A program made the position numbers and the translations under genes. From assembly GCA_002633005.1 (NCBI GenBank), contig NMRA01000169.1, forward strand, positions 716,627-776,759: a stretch of DNA of 60,133 nucleotides, read 5' to 3'. Shown piece after piece: positions 12,625 to 22,180 of this stretch; within the stretch, counting starts at the first letter, position 1; every line of letters begins with the position of its first letter. The notes beneath the pieces were generated by a model. That model searched no databases, was not told the origin of the DNA, and saw only the letters and a program-made list of their open reading frames with translations. This DNA is from Phoronis australis. Its lineage: Eukaryota > Phoronida > Phoronidae.

Positions 12625-15600
12625 TGTGTGCGTGCGTGCGTAAATGGTTGCTGAGGGGAACCCAAGCCAATTTTGGATAGGGATGGGTCGTTGAACGTAT
12701 AAAAATTTCACCACACCATAGAATTTTTGCCAAAAAATTTACCCTACCAACTAATATAGGCTGGTAGTTATTCTAGTGTGGATGCACTAAACAAGAAAAA
12801 TACCTTTGGCCCATTTCATGAAAAGTAGCTTTGTGTTATGCCCCACAGAGCTATTTATGAAAAACAAATCTATTTCACTTCAACAAAACTGTAAGGTCAC
12901 TGAAAACATGATTGCTATTTCCCCAGATAATTTTCATACATTTTTTCTAAACTGTGAAGTGGCGAGTATAAGTCAAAATTCCTGTCTTAAGTCATTTTTC
13001 ATGAAACAGACACGGTATTAAAGTGTATGAATTGATGGAACAACTACCGCAGCGGATGTTTGGTCTCTATTTCAGATTCTCAAGCCCCTCCTACTGGGCG
13101 CCATTTGTCTTAGTAGGAAGTGACGTGATCATTGATGCCAAACAAGTGAAAACAGCCCAGCTTCATCAGCAGATCAACAAAGTGGAACAGGAGGTTCAGG
13201 ACATGTCAATCAAAGATTTGCTCAACCCTAAACCATTCACTGAGCCCATTGTAGCGAAGGAGGAGAACCTGAAGACCCTGCAGGGCATTCTGGGTAAACT
13301 GATTGTCAATCACAAGAAGCATCCTGAGGTCATAACAGAGCTGATCAAGCTGGTACGTTATATTGCTTGTCAGTTAAAAGATTGTTGCTAGGGTAATGAG
13401 AGGAGTGTTATTAAGTTGACGGGGCTTGCAATTTTATTAAGATTACTGTAAAATCTTGCCAGTTTAGGGCAAGATGTAGGGGACAAGAGTGCAGTCAGTG
13501 TTTTTTTCATGAAAGTCAATGCTTGTCAACGTTTCCAAGTTCTTTACCCAAGCTACCATCAAACAATGTTCTGAGAACTTCTGGATTTTCACCACAATGT
13601 TTGAAGTTGTTAAAAAGAAAAAGTCAGCTTGGGCATTTATTTTTATCCAAAACTGGTGACGAAGCTATCGAGTGTGTGGAATCTGCAGTTTAACCATGAG
13701 TTGTTGAGTAATACATATGGGAGGAGTTACCAATTGGGTGGAGTCTGAGAGTAGAATCCGAAATCAAATTTCCTGATTCATGAAGGCAACTCACCTTCTT
13801 TGAGCTGTAAACTTCAAATTAATTACTTAACTTTTATCTACAGCATGACACTCTCAGACTCCACCCACTTGGTGACTCCTCCCACACTTGGTAACTCCTG
13901 CCATATTATGCTACACATGAATCAACTGCTTAAAGACGTTGAGCTGGCTTTATGAATCAGGAAACTTGATTTGAGATTGAATGTGTCAATCTTAGCTTTT
14001 GGACTTGAAGGCTCACTAAAAAAAACTCAACAACTCAATCACATGATGTATGAAAGTTTAAAAATAATAGGAAAGCTGTATTGGAAGTGATCATGTGACT
14101 ATGACTCTGTTGTGGATGAAACTGCCGGTAATTGGTAGACTCAGGTGACAAAATGTAGTGTCAGACTGCTAGTAATGAGTAGCATTTAATTGTAAATTCA
14201 TAATCAGTGTGATGTCACAGTACATATGTCTTCTTTAGGTCAATGATGGACGGTCCACAGTGAAACTTGTACAGGAAGTAATGAATTCTGTGACTGATCT
14301 ACAGTTGCTGTATTCTTTTCTGTTATGACATTCACTTGTAGCAGAGGCACTAAAATTAAACCTTCCCCCATACTTCTCGAGAAAGTTTATTCCTGCAACA
14401 TTTTTTCATTTGTCACATAACAATTGAATTTCTGTGTTTGTGATTTCACGTGCTCAGCTATGAGTGAATGTCTTTTCGCTTTGACTTCAGTTCTTAGTGG
14501 GTTTACGGTGATGACTTTGATGCTACCAGTAGTATTTTGGTCCTTCAAATGTATTGTCAGTGGTCTTGAAGGGGTTAACGCGGTTTTTGCTTGTCTGAAA
14601 ACTTCCGGTATTTGATTTTCATTTTGGTTTGAACTTGTTTTTTCGAAAATTCCTTGCAACTAAGGCCCTCTTGTGGTGATCTTCAAAATTGCATGTTTTA
14701 CAGATATTGGAATATTCATTTTGTTTGTCCTTGGTATTCTTTGTCTAGTTTAAAGCACTAAACATTTTCAAAACTGCATTGAATAAATTATAGGAATTAT
14801 TTAGTGTGTCTTTTGTCTGACTTTAATCGACAAATTCATTTGCGATTTTGTTTTTATCAGAAATATCTAAAACTGTCTGATAAATGGACCAATGACCTTT
14901 CTCTGCATGGTGGATTTCCTTAGCCTTGCCTGTATTCAAAACTTGTGCTTAATAGTTTTCCAATCCTGTTTTATCTTTTAGGCTTACTTGCTTTAATCCT
15001 TTATTGTAGACGACTACTACATTGATCCTCAGACCGGAAACTTTGGTTAGCAATATCTTGAAACCCTTTCTGATCTTTCTCTTCGAAATGATATCTTATT
15101 CTAACTTTCTTTCAAATGACACTGAGATATTGACTTTCTTTTCTCAAAAAAATCCTATTCATTGAATTATTTGTATACAGTATCATGTGTTATTAATGTT
15201 TTTAAGAATTTATGAATATCGGACTTTACATAGTCATTCACTTATCAATGAGACTAATGTAGGACTCTGTTTTTGTGTCTATACACACACTCGTGAATAC
15301 CTTCTACAGTTGCCTATAGACATCCAATGAAGGTTAGCTTAAAATTTTAGAATTTGCGATTATCCACAATTTGTGTAGCCCTCAATATTTGTCTCTTGCC
15401 TAACACTGTCTCTTAGTTTTGTTCAATTGACATATTAGAAGTTTTAGGCATGTTTTGAGACCCTGTAATAATGAAAATTGTCCAATGTCTCTAAATATTG
15501 ACAACATTTTTCTTACTCTAGGTGGACTCGAATCTAAAGCATCTTCATTCCAATGATGCACCGATGCTTGGCAACACCCTTAGCGACTGCCTCCATGAAA

Positions 15601-18600
15601 ATGGTGTTGCTATAGAGCTGCTGCACTTTCTTGGTTATCACTTTGAGGCCCAAGGCGTGTCCACAGCCAACCCCTATATCATGTATCCACACTGGGATAT
15701 TGACAACCTGCTTTTGCCTACCCTGGAGTCTCTTATGGCATTGTTAGGTAAGTTATTAAGAGATTTTTGATAACCTACAAAAACTTTTAGCCATGTTTCA
15801 TGGTGTGCACCGGGCTTAATGGTGGTGGTGTAACAAGCTGTGCTATGGTACAATTCCATCAATTTTAGGTATTTTTTCATTAAAAAGAAGTAGCCTAAGT
15901 AAATGGTAATGTGCATTTAATATCTACACCATAGCAGACAATGTTTTGAGAAATTAAGGACAATAGTGTTGAAAGCCTTTGAAAAGTCAAACATAAATTT
16001 CGGCACAATTTTACTGCATTATTATCTACAACAACCAAAAGGAAAATTTTAAATGTAAACGTAACAGAATAAATTCAAGAAAGCTGGCTATTGATAAATT
16101 TTGTTTTGGTTTCTATGATGCTCAATTAATGCATTACAATCCTATGTTATAGGCTCAAAAGAGTGCTGGACAATATATTATATTCTTGTTACAGAACTTG
16201 CCCAGTCTCCAGCTTGTGTTCAGGCAGTGTACGAATTTTTGCCTGCCTCACAGGAGCTACTTTGTCATCTCATTGATATGGTGAGTCATTTGGTGCTGAT
16301 GAAAGAAAATCCAGGGGTTTTTATGAATTGCTTATTAACAATATTAATTGTCTGTTTTATTCTGTCAGTATAAAGGAAATTAATGCATTTTGTAATAAGT
16401 GAAATTTGAAGATTATTGATAATTATGCAATTAGGTTGAAATTTAACTAGTTTAGGACACAGTATTGAGGCTATAATTTTTATGTATGAAATAATTTTTT
16501 TACAATAAATAATTATTAGTGAGCAGCAACAACAAGAACAAAACCATTGAAAAACGAAAAGTGCCAGTTCTGGAACTTAGTTTTTACCAAAATAATAGTG
16601 AAATTTTATTGAAATATGTTGTTATTTTGCAAAACAGGACCCTTGTTGATTGTACTTTTGCATTCTCTCTTGTGCAGTTAAGCATTACGAAGCACGCAGC
16701 TGAGATCCAGTTGAAGACCAACGACTTGTCAGTTAGCCAACTGTGGCACAGGGCGACAAGCCAGCAACTGCTTCTAGCACTGGGCTTCCATCAGATAGGG
16801 GTGCTACTTACATTCAACAACACACCTGCCAACAGGTAAGAAAGGGATGAATGGAGAGGAGGGGGGGGGTTACCTTGAACCACACACCTGACATCAAGTA
16901 TGGGGAGAACCTGGTGTGAGGAAGGATGAGGGGATAAGAGTACTGATCTACCAATAGGGTGTAAGGGGGAAGGAGGTAAGGGTTGAGTGTTCTGGGCCTG
17001 CACTAGTTGCAGAAGATTCTGGGATAATAGTTGGGAATAAGATTTAAAGCTAGAAAGGGGAAGTCAGAGGAGCATAGGGTTAGTGAGAAAATTGGGTGAT
17101 CATTGGGAGAGAATGTCCGTATGCACAGGACTCTTATTTTTGCTTTACATTACGGAATTTTTTCATGATTGCCTTTCATTCAATTTTATCATTTTGCAGG
17201 AAACTCCTGAATGCATCCCTCCAGTTGTTCTTATCTGTCTCAAGTCTTAAAAGCAACACATTGATGCATAAACTGGATGTCAAGCTGCTTGGTCTGCCAT
17301 CTGTTAGTGACCTCACTAATGACAATTTCTGTGGAGGTAAACATTTGCCAAGCCTCTCTCCGGTGATGTTGCCACGGTACCAGGTAAATTTAGGTCATAT
17401 AGGTAAAAAGATACCATGTTACTAAGCCCCATGGTGTTCCTTTGTCAGACCAAATAGATTTTTACAATTTGCCTTCACTTTTGTACTTTTTTCAGATTAG
17501 GATCCCATCTTTATTTCTTTTGACTTCAAATATTTTGCACACTTAGGCTTGTTACAAAGAATATGTCCAAGAGACAAAACCTCTGCTCCAGTTCAATTCT
17601 TTCACTGCCACTTTTGTAGTGTGAGATGCTCTTCTCAGTGTCAATTAAATTTTGAGGAAATTTTAAAATGTGGATGCGCAAAAAGGCGTTGTTATTTGTT
17701 GAAACATGAAAATTCTGTGTGGCTCTAAATGCTTAATAAGATATACATCACCAGACAGTTGAAACTCCGCTTCTGAGCCAGAATTGTTAACAATTTGTGA
17801 TATAACATAATGTATTGATTATCAAGCTGCCAAAACTAGACAAATAGGATACAAGTACCTAAGTCACCAAAAGGTGACGTTGCCATTCAGGCTTGTGGCG
17901 TGTGAAGTCATCAAAAGGCAACAGTGGTACTGTACAAGTTAATATCTCTCTTGAATATCTGTAAGCAAAATGCAGCTAAGTCTGTGTGAACTTGAAGATT
18001 TTATTTTCTGGTTAATTACTGAACATGTTTATACTTGACTGTGCTTCACCAAGAGGAGTGATTTAACAAAATGGGTAAATGTCTATTGTGTGAGAAACAG
18101 TGTTGTTTGTATTGACTGCTTAAGAAACTAGAAACAAATTTTATTTTGCTACCGAATCAATTAATGTGAAAGAGCAATTTGGATATTTCAAATTTCAAAA
18201 TTCGTTAGTTTGGGATTTTATTCTTTTTGAGACCCCTGAAACAAAATTCTAGAAAAAATATTAAAAATTTGCAAAGTTGTAGTTTGTTTATAGTAAAAAC
18301 TTACATTTTTTCACTCGCATGCTTTGCCTAATGTTTGAAAACAAATTAAAACACTAGAGTGCAGCATGAATAACGTTTCAATATTAGGCAAACGTCCTCC
18401 TCCTGTGTCGTGAAGTGAAGTGAGCATTCTGTTACGGTATTCTGTTCTGTTTCACGTTTTTTCCTAAGGATGGTATTTGCCTAATATCCAATTATTTTCC
18501 TTTTGCTCTCTAGTGTCATTTTTGTATTTAACTTCCTGCTTCTAATTTGGCAAAAAACTATTATAAGGCTAATGTCTTATACAGTGATGTTGCTATTTTA

Positions 18601-21253
18601 TGTTTCAGTGCTTGTTGTCTGCTTTTCTGTACATCATTATTGTATTTGTGTAACTGTGATGCTTGCAATCTTTATGCTCAGGTTAAAACTGTACTTATGT
18701 TACACGCTTTCTGTGTCAAATACCTTGAGCAATATGCGAAGTCTATGGAAACACAAGTCACAGTGTATGGATAACTGTGTAGTGACATAATGCAATGTCG
18801 TTCGTATCTGTAAAATTTCAAGCGTACAAAATCTGTCAAATGACGGTCCACTTCACAACACAAGTCATAGAAATTGGAAAACATTTGAAGAAAATTTGAG
18901 ACAGTTACAGGCATGAATGATTTTTACATGAACGTTATTGGTATCGTGTGAGCCTCATACTGAGAGTACATGGGTATGGCATGTTCTTACATCAATTGTA
19001 GCCATTTAAGGCTTGGAGGGGTAACTAGTCCACGGTGTGGCGTAGAATTTTGTGGACATCTGTAAATCATGGGTGTCGTTTACACAAAAAAGGCCTTCTG
19101 ATGTTGACATGCAAGGTCAGTGAAAGTGGTTCTTTGGGAACCCTGCTCATAGTCATGCAACTTGTTAGACTATGTAACTAAAGAGAGCTTAACAAAAGAT
19201 TTATGGTCCTGGCTGAGAAGACAATTGTTTTATTACTCCCTATGAGTTTGAAATAGCCAAGCCCAGAATGGCAGTGGCTCTTCACATGGGCTCAATTACA
19301 TGTAACCTGAACTGCGTGCAGACACCCGTGTCTAACATGGGGAACTGAGGCACCCTCTCACTTCACAGAGAGGCAGCAGGGAACCATACTAGCCAGATCT
19401 TAACTTAACTCTAACTAAGTTTGGTCAGAGCTCCAGGACATCCCACTCCATACCTGTGGCCCTTTAGATAATTCTGAGTATCGTTCCATATATGTAGACT
19501 TATTTGAAGTTTCTTGCGAGTGTAGCGAGATCACGTTGTAAGACCGCGTAAGTGTGAGCAAGGGGTGTAATTTGCTAATAGCTCGTTCAAGCGTAAGTTG
19601 ACAAAATAGTGGCCACTGCAAAGCGATTGGATGTTGAGGTTGTAATGCTGAATTATGGGATGTAATTCACTATTTCTCTCTATAACTTCATGGAACGCTG
19701 CCCTGATTTCAGTGTATTCATAAACTATCTCTCAATCCTTAGTTTAACCTGTGCTAGTTGAACCTTCTTTTCATAAATTGCAGGGTTCTTATCTATTATG
19801 GTTCTATAAAAGAGAATGTAAGAGCTCAAATAATATTTAAGGAAGGATTTCTAAAATTATGGATTGCTTTCGTAAGAATACACACATTTCTCAAATAAAT
19901 GATAATGAATATTTTACACTTTTCTGCTACGAGTTTCAAAATACCAAAATATACTGGGTTCAAAACTAATTATAACTTGTTGTGATGAAGTCGGATTTCT
20001 TTGTGTCTTGAGCAGTTTTTGTTGTTTTTTCTTTTAGCTTAAAATGAGTGCACCATGGTCGACATGTATCGAAAATGAGCAAGAAATGAGAGGGAAGATG
20101 ATGCTAGCCAGGAGGTACGTTCTTGTACAGTGCATGATAAAAGTAAACTCAACCAACTGCTAATTATAACTGCAGCAGATATGACTGGAAATGACTGTTA
20201 TGGCAGGAAAAATCTAATTACGGAAAGGCTTAGACACCTTAGCAGCTTTCCTGTTAATATCCCTTCATTCTCAGTCGTCAGGGAAGGCTACTGCAACTAT
20301 GTATCCGACCTTCTCCCAGCCCATTTGCGACTCTTCTGGTATTTTCGTAGCCTCAAATTATCACTTGGAGTCGTTTCACATCATTCTGCGCATGTACGTA
20401 CTTCAATCATAACTGCAAAGGGATATGGTCAAGAGATGGTTAAAATCACGGCTTCAGCTCAGCAGGCTTCAAAACTTGTACACCTGGTTATGACTTGTAG
20501 ACCCTTGGAACTTAATGACCCTTGATTGAGAGAGTCATTTTTGCAAAAATACTCACCCTTAAATTTCTTTTGGATCACTTTTTGTTAAGCAAAACGGATG
20601 CGGTATTTAACTGTAATTACTTTTAACTGCACTAATTAACAAACCGAATACAATTCTTACGAATTTTTGACATTTTTATAACATCCATTCTACAATTTCA
20701 GTCATTCTGTAAATTTACCGTTTTTTTCTGACAGCCTGCACTGTAGCACTCTTGACAAACGATGATGTCATTAACTTTTCACTGTCTCAAGTAAGTTTTA
20801 AATGATAAAGATTTTAGTCACCGGTTGTATTTGGGGGCTTCATTTTTTCTTGGAAATTCATCTATGGGAATGCACTCCAGAAAAACAAAAATGCTTATTA
20901 TATAAGTTGTCCAACATCTAATTTTCAGCAAATCTGACTTAACAAACGAGTATAGGAGACATTCCAACAAAGCCAAATCTTGGCACCAAAAACTGGTCGA
21001 GGCACAAGGCAACAAGAGGTTGCAGGAAGTTGGTCGACCAAAGGTCAAAGTTACCAAGGTCAAAGTTCAGTCTGGCACCCCAATTTCTCAGGCTAGGATA
21101 CCCGTCGACTTCAAGCGCCAGCTGACTATTCTGGAAACCGGCCAACGTCGGGATTACGACAACTACGTGTTCAACCAGAGACTTAAGACCATTGGTGCCA
21201 GACATAGAGAGGAAGTGAAAAAGCTTTACATGCCATTTGTTCAGGACACATGA
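1626..21253 (+). CDS. TTC28-like TPR and CHAT domain protein, complete 15-exon gene
   Basis: Exons seen: 1626-1745, 3168-3377, 4218-4395, 5832-8355, 9133-9299, 10995-11216, 11697-11844, 13076-13352, 14239-14277, 15522-15747, 16195-16280, 16678-16835, 17200-17383, 20038-20114, 20929-21253. All have AG/GT borders and phases that join without a break, giving 4941 nt (1646 aa plus TGA). The start ATG lies in GCCATGG and is preceded in frame by TAG at 1599-1601. TPR repeats (about residues 40-600) form a helical scaffold for protein partners. They are followed by a CHAT (caspase-like) domain at about residues 770-1210, interrupted by a low-complexity insert, and then by an alpha-helical and basic tail. 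The architecture matches TTC28-type proteins, linked in vertebrates to mitotic spindle/midbody function, but this protein is shorter than human TTC28 (about 2480 aa) and orthology is not proven. The molecular function here is unknown. Confidence 0.88.
1825..2610 (-). mobile_element. Non-LTR retrotransposon remnant with RNase H domain (intron 1 of the TTC28-like gene)
   Basis: Read on the minus strand, the sequence has the RNase H first motif (TIIVATDGSLRDD) followed by AWAVVVW. After a frame break near 2230 it continues with SVYIPGHCGISFNVKAYELA, the last RNase H motif, in which the usual Asp (ADxLAG) is replaced by Tyr. A C-terminal tail with R- and L-rich motifs follows. The central Glu/Asp region is damaged. 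The element is broken and not functional. It resembles the copy at about 49.5-50.5 kb in layout: a leader with WVIGARELVKEL, then RNase H, then a tail with RLLE/YG-like motifs. Confidence 0.75.
3853..4120. mobile_element. MITE-like element, family A copy 1
   Basis: About 268 bp with inverted ends of about 46 bp. The left end reads GGGACCTGTTTCCGCAAATT and continues with GGTCAGAAATCTGGTCTTA. The right end, read on the minus strand, is GGGGCCTGTTTTGTGAAGTC, continuing with AGACAGAAATTTGGTCTTA. It lies in intron 2 of the TTC28-like gene. It has no coding capacity, consistent with a non-autonomous DNA transposon. Target-site duplications were not clear. Confidence 0.75.
4428..4481. repeat. 27 bp tandem duplication in intron 3 of the TTC28-like gene
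   Basis: The unit ACACTATAGTTATTATAAGC plus AGTTGTT is present twice, head to tail, with no mismatch. It starts about 30 bp after the exon 3 donor. It is likely a recent local slippage event with no visible function. Confidence 0.85.
5832..8355 (+). CDS. TTC28-like giant exon 4: TPR array, linker and first half of CHAT
   Basis: This single exon of 2524 nt is far longer than the other exons of the gene. It encodes at least eight TPR units, with typical helix pairs such as LTMANSHTALRQYDSAITLF, AQSYGCLGSVYGHLHNWKLA and ALCKLGTAYMNASRQQYALY. Next come a WWQLDRINYAVNSQAATVLY segment typical of the region before CHAT, and the CHAT core strand LVIIPDKELFGLPFGLLRDW near 7647-7706. A Ser/Thr/Met-rich insert follows (about 7800-8310), before the CHAT motif RVIVFGNPKL at the exon end. 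An open frame extends upstream to 5699, but the acceptor ctag at 5828-5831 and the phase fit show that the exon starts at 5832. Confidence 0.92.
9133..11844 (+). CDS. TTC28-like exons 5-7: second half of the CHAT domain
   Basis: Exon 5 (9133-9299) encodes the helix and strand AQKEAFKVAEIADARVVVGN, then ATKEVFLKEIQTASIIHV. Exon 6 (10995-11216) continues with ACYANLEEGYIALSP and LSAKLVVLSCGWSTYNARQL. Exon 7 (11697-11844) encodes GAVSVLTVLWTTPNSVVDKF and the final FYLALR helix. These match CHAT strands and helices in order. In protease-type CHAT domains the strand after IHIA carries the catalytic His (ATHG). Here the equivalent stretch reads ACYAN without His, so this CHAT is probably a non-catalytic fold. 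The domain ends in exon 8 with SPSYWAPFVLVGSD. Confidence 0.9.
9437..9803 (-). mobile_element. Short DNA transposon-like element carrying a THAP-like frame, copy 1
   Basis: The left end, TAGGGCTGTCCCGGATTACA, is matched at the right end on the opposite strand by GCCATCCCGAATAACA, giving imperfect terminal inverted repeats. Inside, on the minus strand, is a Cys-rich frame (CCGACGAAGTATTGCTGCTG; PTKYCCCAVDCNSDAN) resembling the start of a THAP-type zinc finger. It is aligned along its length, in reverse orientation, with 38771-39182. It sits in intron 5 of the TTC28-like gene. It is too short to be autonomous and the frame is broken. Confidence 0.65.
10504..10560. repeat. Dispersed repeat fragment shared with 19609-19665
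   Basis: The phrase AAAGTGATGGCCACAGACAT, then a short spacer and TTGAGGTCGCAGTATTGAAT TATGGGAT, is similar to AATAGTGGCCACTGCAAAGC, then GATGTTGAGGTTGTAATGCT and GAATTATGGGAT, at about 19605-19665. Both copies are in introns of the same gene. They are diverged, same-strand copies of an unidentified repeat. Confidence 0.55.
10644..10933. mobile_element. MITE-like element, family A copy 2
   Basis: The left end is GTCTGTTTCATGAAAAGTGA, followed by ACAGAGATTTGGTCTGATGC. The right end on the minus strand is GTCCGTTGAATGTGACTTAA, followed by GACGTAGGACAAACATTTG. It contains an internal 24 bp tandem duplication (TAGGTAGATTTCTATAAGTA) near 10775-10822. It ends about 60 bp before exon 6 of the TTC28-like gene, so the exon's branch point and acceptor lie just outside it. 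Confidence 0.7.
12583..12641. repeat. (TG)n/(TGCG)n microsatellite
   Basis: Pure TG repeats pass into TGCG/TGTG repeats. The tract lies in intron 7 of the TTC28-like gene. A shadow frame on the minus strand encodes only His/Thr/Ala/Arg repeats and is not a gene. Confidence 0.9.
12808..13010. mobile_element. MITE-like element, family A copy 3
   Basis: The left end is GGCCCATTTCATGAAAAGTA. The right end on the minus strand is TCTGTTTCATGAAAAATGAC, followed by TTAAGACAGGAATTTTGACT. It is the same family as 3853-4120 and 10644-10933, here shortened to about 203 bp. It lies 65 bp upstream of exon 8. Confidence 0.75.
13076..21253 (+). CDS. TTC28-like exons 8-15: C-terminal helical region and basic tail
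   Basis: Exon 8 completes CHAT and then encodes a coiled, charged helix (KTAQLHQQINKVEQEVQDMS). Exon 9 is a 39 nt micro-exon (14239-14277). Exons 10-13 encode a helical region with LLHFLGYHFEAQGVSTANPY, ELAQSPACVQAVYEFLPASQ and RATSQQLLLALGFHQIGVLL. Exon 14 is 77 nt. The last exon (20929-21253) is basic and polar, with VGRPKVKVTKVKVQSGTPIS, and stops at TGA 21251-21253. The phases (0,0,0,1,0,2,0,2) all close. I do not recognise a named domain after CHAT. Confidence 0.8.
13714..13985. repeat. Nested inverted repeat in intron 8 of the TTC28-like gene
   Basis: The arm GGGAGGAGTTACCAATTGGG, continuing to TGGAGTCTGAGAGT (13719-13752), pairs with ACTCTCAGACTCCACCCACT, continuing to TGGTGACTCCTCCC. 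A second pair follows: TCAAATTTCCTGATTCATGA (about 13763) with TTTATGAATCAGGAAACTTG (about 13951). The two stems interleave as A-B-A'-B', which is not a simple MITE layout. Confidence 0.7.
14239..14277 (+). CDS. 39 nt micro-exon of the TTC28-like gene
   Basis: The acceptor ttctttag precedes GTCAATGATGG and the donor gtaatg follows GAA. It encodes VNDGRSTVKLVQE, phase 0 on both sides, between exons 8 and 10, which are also phase 0 at the junctions. Skipping it would keep the frame, so it may be an alternative cassette. If the donor were ignored, the frame would run 16 more codons and stop at TGA 14326-14328, giving a short isoform ending in SVTDLQLLYSFLL. Confidence 0.55.
17384..20037. other. 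Longest intron of the TTC28-like gene (intron 13), no gene found
   Basis: 2.65 kb between exons 13 and 14. It is AT-rich and holds short open frames with hydrophobic but unstructured composition (about 18503-18790), which I take as chance. It also carries a fragment of a dispersed repeat at about 19605-19665. No splice-bounded coding sequence with protein-family similarity was seen. Confidence 0.6.
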
Positions 21254-21489
21254 CACCCCACTTACAAGTGGATGTAGGAGGGCCCCAAGGTGTCTTGGCC
21301 CTACTTTGGAAAACAATGACAGCAGGCTAGACATGCCATTGCACCAATGGTGGTTTTAGTGAGTGTGTTCTTGATCAGCTTTGCAAAACCTCAAAAGCAC
21401 ACCTGTAATGGTGTGTCATGGATAATGGGATGACTGTTGGTAGATTTTGTGATAGCAAAGCAAACTGTGATTTGAAATGAGTTTTCCTT

Positions 21490-21495
21490 AATAAA
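21490..21495 (+). terminator. Candidate polyadenylation signal of the TTC28-like gene
   Basis: AATAAA lies 237 nt after the TGA stop. A second AATAAA stands at 22175-22180, beyond a foldback element. The nearer one is the more likely signal. Both are inferred from sequence only. Confidence 0.45.
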
Positions 21496-21622
21496 GGTTG
21501 TCTTTTTATGGAGTTCAAACAGAATTTTACACAACATAGGAATTGACAGTTTGTTCACATTATTGAGCTTAATGACATCATTAAAATTTTGAATGGTTTA
21601 TCAGCATGTGAAAAGACTTGGG

Positions 21623-22046
21623 CTTGGAGTCTAATCTCTGTTCTCGAAACTTGACTCGAAAACTGACCAATTAAAGCTCGAAACTCACTACGTGTCGAAA
21701 GTGAAGCAAAGGACCATCCCATAGAAATGCCTGCATTCAGTTAAATCACGTGGGTCCCTTATCACCACAAATGCCCACCTGCCCATGAACTGTGTTCTGT
21801 TCTCAGTCTATGCCAAAAGGGGAACCTTTCTTTATTAACGCTAGTAAATGTTGAGTTCTCATTGTTTGTAAGCTAACCAATTTGTACTCCAATTGTGCAG
21901 CCTGATTGGTTAAAGTACATGTCTGTATTTGGAGATCTAGGACTGGGATCTAATCTCCAAACTAACCAATCATGCGACATGATTCAAGTACAAATGGTGT
22001 CATGCCATTGGTCAGTTTTTGAGTACAGAGATTAGATTCTTGACTT
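21623..22046. mobile_element. Foldback/MITE-like element downstream of the TTC28-like gene
   Basis: The left arm, CTTGGAGTCTAATCTCTGTT then CTGACCAATTAAAGC, pairs with the right arm ATTGGTCAGTTTTTGAGTAC then AGAGATTAGATTCTTGAC. A shorter internal inverted pair (GATTGGTTAAAGTACATG and CTAACCAATCATGC, with GGAGATCTAG between) lies inside. It is about 424 bp with no coding capacity. Confidence 0.65.
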
Positions 22047-22180
22047 AGATGCTGGACAACGGAAATGTTCCACTAAATATTTCATATAAAGTAACAATTG
22101 TTTTCAGTTTATTTTAGTGGTATGGCGTGATCATGTAATCTTTCTGTTGTTGTAATGGGTGTTCAAATTTGCATAATAAA

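Noticed and set aside
15011-15044. Possible micro-exon with tag before ACGACTACTACATTG and gttagc after CTTTG
   Set aside because: 34 nt would break the phase between exons 9 and 10, which fit directly.
18503-18790. Hydrophobic open frame resembling membrane segments
   Set aside because: Inside an intron, AT-rich composition explains the hydrophobic residues. No homologous pattern.
20115-20525. 131-residue open frame after exon 14
   Set aside because: It is not in the frame of exon 14. The last exon at 20929 joins exon 14 in phase and no family similarity is seen.
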